Of a stretch of 64,000 nucleotides of DNA, positions 59,255 to 64,000 are shown piece by piece (the stretch's first letter is position 1; every line of letters begins with the position of its first letter). The position numbers were made by a program, and so were the translations under genes. The stretch spans positions 1-64,000 of the forward strand of contig JHYZ01000018.1 of assembly GCA_000621185.1 (NCBI GenBank). The letters run 5' to 3'. Under the pieces are notes generated by a model. That model was not told where the DNA came from. It was given only the letters and a program-made list of their open reading frames with translations, and did no database searches. Source of the DNA: Franconibacter pulveris DSM 19144 (GTDB lineage: Bacteria > Pseudomonadota > Gammaproteobacteria > Enterobacterales > Enterobacteriaceae).

Positions 59255-59968
59255 ATGAAGATTCGTTTGCCGCTTATCCTGCTGCTGAACGTCGCGGGCG
59301 TAGCGTTATTCCTTTCCTGGTTCCTGCCAGCTAACCATGGTTTCTGGTACGCCATTGATACGGGCGTCTTTACCTTTTTTAACCAGCAGCTGGCGGTGAA
59401 CCGACCGTTTCTGTGGTTTGTGGCAATTACCAATAACCGGGCTTTTGACGGCTGCTCATTGCTGGCGATGGGGGCACTGATGCTCTGGCACTGGCGCCGC
59501 GCCGCGCCTGCGCAACAACGCCGCATCGTACTGATGGGTCTGGTGATGCTGCTGACGGCAGTGGTGCTAAACCAACTCGGTCAGCGTTTACTGCCCGTTA
59601 CCCGTCCCAGCCCGACGTTAACGTTTACCGGCATTAACCGCGTCAGCGAACTTTTATCTATTTCGACCAAAGATGCGTCGACGGACAGTTTCCCTGGCGA
59701 CCATGGCATGATGCTGCTTATTTTTGCGGGATTTATGTGGCGATATTTTGGTCAAAAAGCGTTTGCTATCGCCTTACTTATTTTTGCCGTGTTTGCCCTT
59801 CCCCGCATGATGATTGGCGCGCACTGGTTTACCGATATATTTGTAGGTTCACTTTGTGTGGTGCTGACAGGGTTGCCCTGGTGTTTATTAACCCCTGTTT
59901 CCGACAAGGTTATTGCGTGGTTTGACCGCACGCTCCCCGGCAAAAACAAACAATTTGATAACATTTAA
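59255..59968 (+). CDS. lpxT: lipid A 1-diphosphate synthase LpxT
   Basis: A 237-residue inner-membrane PAP2-family enzyme that moves a phosphate from undecaprenyl diphosphate to the 1-position of lipid A. The PAP2 motifs are K-x6-RP-like (LLPVTRPSPTL), SFPGDHGMM (P-S-G-H variant) and RMMIGAHWFTDI. ATG 59255 gives the E. coli-like start (MKIRLPLILLLN). Length equals E. coli LpxT. It follows yeiR; a terminator lies 23 bp after the stop. Confidence 0.95.
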   Translation: MKIRLPLILLLNVAGVALFLSWFLPANHGFWYAIDTGVFTFFNQQLAVNRPFLWFVAITNNRAFDGCSLLAMGALMLWHWRRAAPAQQRRIVLMGLVMLLTAVVLNQLGQRLLPVTRPSPTLTFTGINRVSELLSISTKDASTDSFPGDHGMMLLIFAGFMWRYFGQKAFAIALLIFAVFALPRMMIGAHWFTDIFVGSLCVVLTGLPWCLLTPVSDKVIAWFDRTLPGKNKQFDNI

Positions 59969-59990
59969 TTAAAATATTAAAACCGTTCCA

Positions 59991-60014
59991 TCAGGGATCG
60001 TTTTCGATCCCTGA
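59991..60014 (+). terminator. terminator after lpxT
   Basis: TCAGGGATCG-TTTT-CGATCCCTGA followed by TTGTTT; a 10-bp perfect stem 23 bp after the lpxT stop. The remaining 370 bp up to mepS are AT-rich and hold its leader; I see no supportable gene there. Confidence 0.75.
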
Positions 60015-60382
60015 TTGTTTCCGGGAGGTTAATTTCGGTTAAATATCATTACCAGCGTAATGATTATTTAATAACGCAATGAATAGCCTGTTTTTTACCC
60101 TTTTCAGGCCATTGTTACACAACTACACACTTTCCTCTTTTCACATCACAATTTCTTATAAAAAAAGCGATAAAACCACTCGCCATACAGGGTTTGATCG
60201 GGTAATCTCGGTCTCGTTTTGCTTTCAAGACCGCGTCCGCGGCGCTGAAAATAAAAATGTGCGTTTCTGCACAATTTCGTTCATTCGGAATTGTCTCAAC
60301 ACGCGCGGGTATTTAGTCTCGTCACGTTTGGCATTTTTATAACGATATTTATCGTTAAGGACATCAAGGGAAAATAAATAAT

Positions 60383-60952
60383 ATGGTCAAATCTCAGCCG
60401 ATTTTGAGATATTTTCTGCGGCTCGTACCCGCAGTCGCAGTCGCGGTACTGCTGTCAGCATGTAGCTCCACTAACACCGCAAAAAATATGCATTCTGAGA
60501 CGCATGCAGTTGGCAATAATGATGGTTTTTTACTGCAAGCCTCTCAGGATGAATTTGAAAATATGGTTCGTAATCTCGATGTTAAATCGCGACTTATGGA
60601 TCAATATGCCAGCTGGAAAGGCGTCCGCTACCGTCTGGGCGGCAGCACCAAAAGCGGCATCGACTGTTCCGGTTTCGTACAGCGTACTTTTCGTGAACAG
60701 TTTGGCTTAGAATTACCGCGTTCTACTTACGAACAGCAGGAAATGGGCAAAAGCGTTGACCGCACAAAATTGCGGACCGGCGATCTGGTGCTGTTCCGGG
60801 CAGGCTCTACCGGCCGCCACGTAGGCATTTACATTGGCAATAACCAGTTTGTACATGCCTCCACCAGCAGCGGCGTCATGATTTCCAGCATGGACGAACC
60901 GTACTGGAAGAAGCGCTACAATGAAGCGCGAAGAGTATTAAGCCGCAGTTAA
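60383..60952 (+). CDS. mepS: murein DD-endopeptidase MepS (Spr)
   Basis: A 189-residue lipoprotein; the lipobox is VLLSAC with Cys near residue 27. The C-terminal NlpC/P60 domain carries the catalytic Cys in [12 protein letters not shown], His in [10 protein letters not shown] and His in NQFVHAST. It cuts D-Ala-mDAP cross-links to let the wall grow and is degraded by NlpI-Prc in E. coli. It is nearly identical to E. coli MepS over the domain, with the long AT-rich leader (about 370 bp) upstream. Confidence 0.97.
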   Translation: MVKSQPILRYFLRLVPAVAVAVLLSACSSTNTAKNMHSETHAVGNNDGFLLQASQDEFENMVRNLDVKSRLMDQYASWKGVRYRLGGSTKSGIDCSGFVQRTFREQFGLELPRSTYEQQEMGKSVDRTKLRTGDLVLFRAGSTGRHVGIYIGNNQFVHASTSSGVMISSMDEPYWKKRYNEARRVLSRS

Positions 60953-60996
60953 TGTTGCTTTCCCCCTTGATGGCCAACGTTGACGAACAATAAAAA

Positions 60997-61021
60997 AACG
61001 CTGCTCCGGCAGCGTTTTTTT
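60997..61021 (+). terminator. terminator after mepS
   Basis: AACGCTGC-N4-GCAGCGTT followed by TTTTTT, 45 bp after the mepS stop. Confidence 0.88.
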
Positions 61022-61123
61022 ATTATTTGCGGCTGTGTAAGATGGTCCGCACGTCCCTTTATCCGGCCACAGTCAGCAGCATTACGCTAAGCGCCAGCCT
61101 TGTCTTTGCGGGAGCCAGACCCA

Positions 61124-62686
61124 ATGCCGTTACCCCACTTTTCTTCAAGGCTGTCGACGCCAAAAAAGATAGCAGCGACCAGCCTGGCCGCAGGGTTGCT
61201 TATCGCCCTGCTGGTGAGCAGCCTTTACACAATCTATCTTCATCATAAGCGTGAACAAGCCTGGACGCTGCTGACAAGCGACATTCAACATTACCTCGCC
61301 CACTATTTTCACGATCTTAAAACCACGGCGGACAGTTTACAGCCGCTGACGCTGGCTGACTGCTCGATGGTCTCAGCCGACCTCACTTCCCGCGCCGCGT
61401 TTAACGTCAACGTGCGGGCGTTCTTATTGATTCGTGACGAAATCGCCTACTGCTCTTCGGCTATTGGCGCGATACGCGTACCTCTGATGGACCTCATGAC
61501 GGATATCGATCCTGATAAAGAGGTTGATATGGATATCGTTAAAGGTACGCCAATGTTGCCCGGCAAACCGGCCATCGCCATGTGGTTTCGCAATCCGACG
61601 GACAGCGGGCGCGGCGTTTTTACTATCCTTAACGTTAACCTCACCCCCTACCTGCTCTTTACCGCTCGCCAGCGCGATATTACCGGCATCGCGCTGGTGG
61701 TGGGCAACGAAGCGCTGACCACGTTCGAAAACGGACTCAGGGGCACCAAAGACCTTCCTCCTGAGCCCTTGCGTACCGCCAGCATCGCAGGCTATCCCAT
61801 GCAGATTTACCTCTACGGCAACGTCTGGCCTGCGCAGGACATTCAGCTTTCCGTGCTGCTCGGGATCCTGAGCGGTCTGCTCGGCGGCGTGCTGACCGGC
61901 TATTTGCTTTACACCCGCTCCCGCTCGGGCAAAGAGATTTTAATCGGCATCAAACGTCACCAGTTCTTTGTGATGTATCAGCCGGTGGTGGAATCCCGTG
62001 AATTGCGCATGACGGGCGTGGAAGCGCTGATGCGCTGGGAGCATCCCGAAGCGGGCATGATCCCGCCGGACGCGTTCATCAGCTTCGCCGAAGCGCAGCA
62101 GCTTATTGTGCCGCTCACTCGCCACCTGTTTAAGCTGATTGCCGCCGATGCGCCGCAGCTGCAAAAAGTGCTGCCGCGCGGCGCCAAGCTTGGCGTAAAC
62201 ATCGCGCCAGGTCATCTGCACTCCGCCACTTTTAAAGAGGATATACGCCAGTTTGCCGCCTCGCTGCCGCCCGATTACTTTCATATCGTTTTTGAAATTA
62301 CTGAGCGCGACATGATTCAGGAAAAAGAGGCGCTGGGCTTGTTTCAGTGGCTGCATGATGAAGGTTTTGAGATTGCGGTGGATGATTTTGGCACCGGCCA
62401 CAGCGCCCTGATTTATCTTGAGCGCTTTAAGCTTGATTACTTAAAAATTGACCGTGGTTTTGTTAATGCCATCGGCACGGAGACCGTTACTTCACCCGTG
62501 CTGGATGCGGTGATTACCCTTGCGAAACGGCTTAATATGGACACCGTAGCCGAAGGGGTTGAAACCGCAGAACAGGCGAAATGGCTACGCGAGCAGCATG
62601 TAACCTATTTACAGGGTTACTATTTCAGCCGCCCGCTGCGCCTTGCGCAGCTTACCGAAGGCGTGACATTCTCAGAAGACGATTAA
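61124..62686 (+). CDS. pdeN: c-di-GMP phosphodiesterase PdeN (Rtn)
   Basis: A 520-residue membrane enzyme. Two helices (about 15-40 and 245-265) enclose a periplasmic CSS-motif sensor (LADCSMVSADL and YCSSAIG, redox-sensitive in relatives). The C-terminal EAL domain is complete: EALMRWEHPEAG, FEITERD, DDFGTGHSAL, KIDRGF and AEGVETAEQ, so it should hydrolyse c-di-GMP. ATG 61124 follows GGGAG at 9 bases; a TTG at 61100 is the in-frame alternative. It lies in the mepS-yejA interval as in E. coli. Confidence 0.94.
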   Translation: MPLPHFSSRLSTPKKIAATSLAAGLLIALLVSSLYTIYLHHKREQAWTLLTSDIQHYLAHYFHDLKTTADSLQPLTLADCSMVSADLTSRAAFNVNVRAFLLIRDEIAYCSSAIGAIRVPLMDLMTDIDPDKEVDMDIVKGTPMLPGKPAIAMWFRNPTDSGRGVFTILNVNLTPYLLFTARQRDITGIALVVGNEALTTFENGLRGTKDLPPEPLRTASIAGYPMQIYLYGNVWPAQDIQLSVLLGILSGLLGGVLTGYLLYTRSRSGKEILIGIKRHQFFVMYQPVVESRELRMTGVEALMRWEHPEAGMIPPDAFISFAEAQQLIVPLTRHLFKLIAADAPQLQKVLPRGAKLGVNIAPGHLHSATFKEDIRQFAASLPPDYFHIVFEITERDMIQEKEALGLFQWLHDEGFEIAVDDFGTGHSALIYLERFKLDYLKIDRGFVNAIGTETVTSPVLDAVITLAKRLNMDTVAEGVETAEQAKWLREQHVTYLQGYYFSRPLRLAQLTEGVTFSEDD

Positions 62687-62796
62687 CCGTCAGAGTATTT
62701 CCCTCATCCGCGCCCTCCCTTATTATGCTCAGACCCGCCAGTCTGCGGTTAAGGCCCCGGGCTGGCGATAATAAGGATTTTTTAACAGGCTATCTC

Positions 62797-64000
62797 ATGT
62801 TTGCACGCGCGCTTGTAGTACTGCTGATCCTGTATGGTGCGGTTTGTCAGGCCGAACCGATAAAAGAGAGCTACTCCCTGGCCATTCTGGGAGAGCCTAA
62901 GTACGCCGTGAATTTTACCCACTTCGATTACGTCAACCCGGCAGCGCCTAAAGGCGGCAACGTCACGCTTTCAGCCATCGGCACCTTTGATAACTTCAAC
63001 CGCTACGCCCTGCGCGGCAACGCGGCCATACGCACCGAGGCGCTTTACGATCCGCTGTTTACCACCTCGGATGACGAGCCGGGAAGTTACTATCCGCTGG
63101 TCGGCGAAATGCTGCGCTACTCGCCTGACTTCGCCTGGGCGGAGGTGGAAATTAACCCGCGCGCGCGCTTTCATGACGGCTCGTCCATCACAGCGGATGA
63201 TGTCGCCTTTACCTTTCACAAATTCATGACTGAAGGGGTGCCGCAGTTCCGTCTTTATTATAAAGGGGCGACGGTAAAAGCCATCGCGCCGCTGACGGTG
63301 CGGATTGAGCTGGCGAAACCGGGCAAAGAGGATATGCTGGGACTGCTTTCGCTGCCGGTAATGCCGCATAAATACTGGAAAGATCATAAGCTCAGCGACC
63401 CGCTCTCCCGTCCGCCGCTGGCAAGCGGCCCCTATCAAATCACCGATTTTCGCATGGGCCAGTACGTGGTTTATTCACGCGTAAAAGATTACTGGGCGGC
63501 AAACCTGCCGGTAAACCAGGGCCGCTGGAACTTCGATACCCTGCGCTACGACTATTACCTGGACGATAACGTGGCGTTTGAAGCGTTCAAAGCGGGCGCC
63601 TTTGATTTTCGACTTGAAAGCAGCCCCAAAAACTGGGCGACACGCTATAACGGCAAAAACTTCGACAGCCGTTATATTGTCAAGGAAGAGCAAAAAAACG
63701 AATCGGCGCAGGATACCCGCTGGCTGGCGTTTAATATCCAGCGCCCCCTGTTCGCCGACCGTCGGGTGCGGGAAGCGATAACCCTCGCCTTTGATTTTGA
63801 ATGGATGAACAAGGCGCTGTTTTATGGCGCTTACAGCCGCCCCGTCAGCTATTTCCAGAATACCGAATACGCCGCGCGAAATTACCCGGATGCCGCCGAA
63901 CTCACCTTACTCGCGCCGCTGAAAAACGACGTGCCTCCGGAGGTCTTTACTACCCTCTACCAGCCGCCGGTTTCTCACGGCGATGGCTTTGACCGCAACC
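62797..64000 (+). CDS. yejA: oligopeptide-type ABC transporter binding protein YejA, 5' part (runs off the window)
   Basis: The first 401 codons of a periplasmic solute-binding protein of the SBP_bac_5 family; no stop before the window end, so it is incomplete. The signal peptide is MFARALVVLLILYGAVCQA. The mature part starts EPIKESYSLAILGEPKYAVNFTHFDYVNPAAPKGGN and reads on through FHDGSSITADDVAFTFHKFM. It binds peptides for YejBEF (in E. coli, microcin C and related peptides). The start follows AATAAGGATT at about 18 bases, not an ideal ribosome site. Confidence 0.95.
   Translation, partial: MFARALVVLLILYGAVCQAEPIKESYSLAILGEPKYAVNFTHFDYVNPAAPKGGNVTLSAIGTFDNFNRYALRGNAAIRTEALYDPLFTTSDDEPGSYYPLVGEMLRYSPDFAWAEVEINPRARFHDGSSITADDVAFTFHKFMTEGVPQFRLYYKGATVKAIAPLTVRIELAKPGKEDMLGLLSLPVMPHKYWKDHKLSDPLSRPPLASGPYQITDFRMGQYVVYSRVKDYWAANLPVNQGRWNFDTLRYDYYLDDNVAFEAFKAGAFDFRLESSPKNWATRYNGKNFDSRYIVKEEQKNESAQDTRWLAFNIQRPLFADRRVREAITLAFDFEWMNKALFYGAYSRPVSYFQNTEYAARNYPDAAELTLLAPLKNDVPPEVFTTLYQPPVSHGDGFDRN

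Noticed and set aside
60079-60342. 87-codon frame in the AT-rich leader of mepS
   Set aside because: No ribosome site, no homologous pattern, biased composition; most likely leader sequence.

Overview
The window is chromosomal DNA of a GC-rich member of the Enterobacteriaceae. From about 5.3 kb to the right end, gene order and protein sequences follow the metG-yejA segment of Escherichia coli (roughly 47-49 min on the K-12 map). Base composition, several genes absent from the E. coli segment and the particular protein sequences recall Cronobacter or a close relative. The genus is an inference from memory and was not tested by any search.

Left end (1-5.1 kb) is accessory and visibly more AT-rich than the rest. 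It holds the 3' end of an IS3-family transposase gene with its terminal inverted repeat, a small exported protein of unknown function, a DUF262/ParB-like protein with a C-terminal HNH nuclease domain, a frameshifted tyrosine integrase, and a second HNH nuclease with a Trp-rich N-terminus. The two nucleases have separate upstream signals and resemble modification-dependent or nucleotide-sensing restriction systems. This is the best candidate in the window for an undescribed defence module.

5.3-31.4 kb is core with a few local insertions: rcnB; a translationally coupled pair of unknown exported proteins; yehS-btsR-btsS (pyruvate-sensing two-component system); a GNAT acetyltransferase; mrp and metG, divergent; mlrA; the small gene yohO; the osmF-yehYXW osmolyte ABC transporter; bglX and dld, divergent; a second GNAT protein; pbpG, yohC, yohD and yohF. 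Then come a TetR regulator with two clear operators facing an NTF2-like gene, the tiny gene yohP, a metallo-beta-lactamase-fold hydrolase facing a LysR regulator, and dusC.

31.4-48.8 kb: a possible antitoxin-gene remnant, the holin-like pair yohJ-yohK, cdd, sanA, the methylgalactoside transport operon mglBAC with galS (both with CRP and Gal operators), yeiB-folE, a YjiJ-like transporter, yeiG, lysP, the divergent pair yeiE/yeiH, and nfo.

48.8-64 kb: the fructose operon fruBKA with two Cra operators, setB, yeiW, efpL, uxuA divergent from yeiQ (likely sharing a hexuronate-type regulatory region), the GTPase gene yeiR, lpxT, mepS, the c-di-GMP phosphodiesterase gene pdeN, and the 5' two thirds of yejA, cut by the window end. 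Common themes are sugar uptake and catabolism (bglX, mgl, fru, uxuA/yeiQ, setB), envelope maintenance (pbpG, mepS, lpxT, sanA) and the osmotic and pyruvate stress response. No tRNA, rRNA or CRISPR array was seen.
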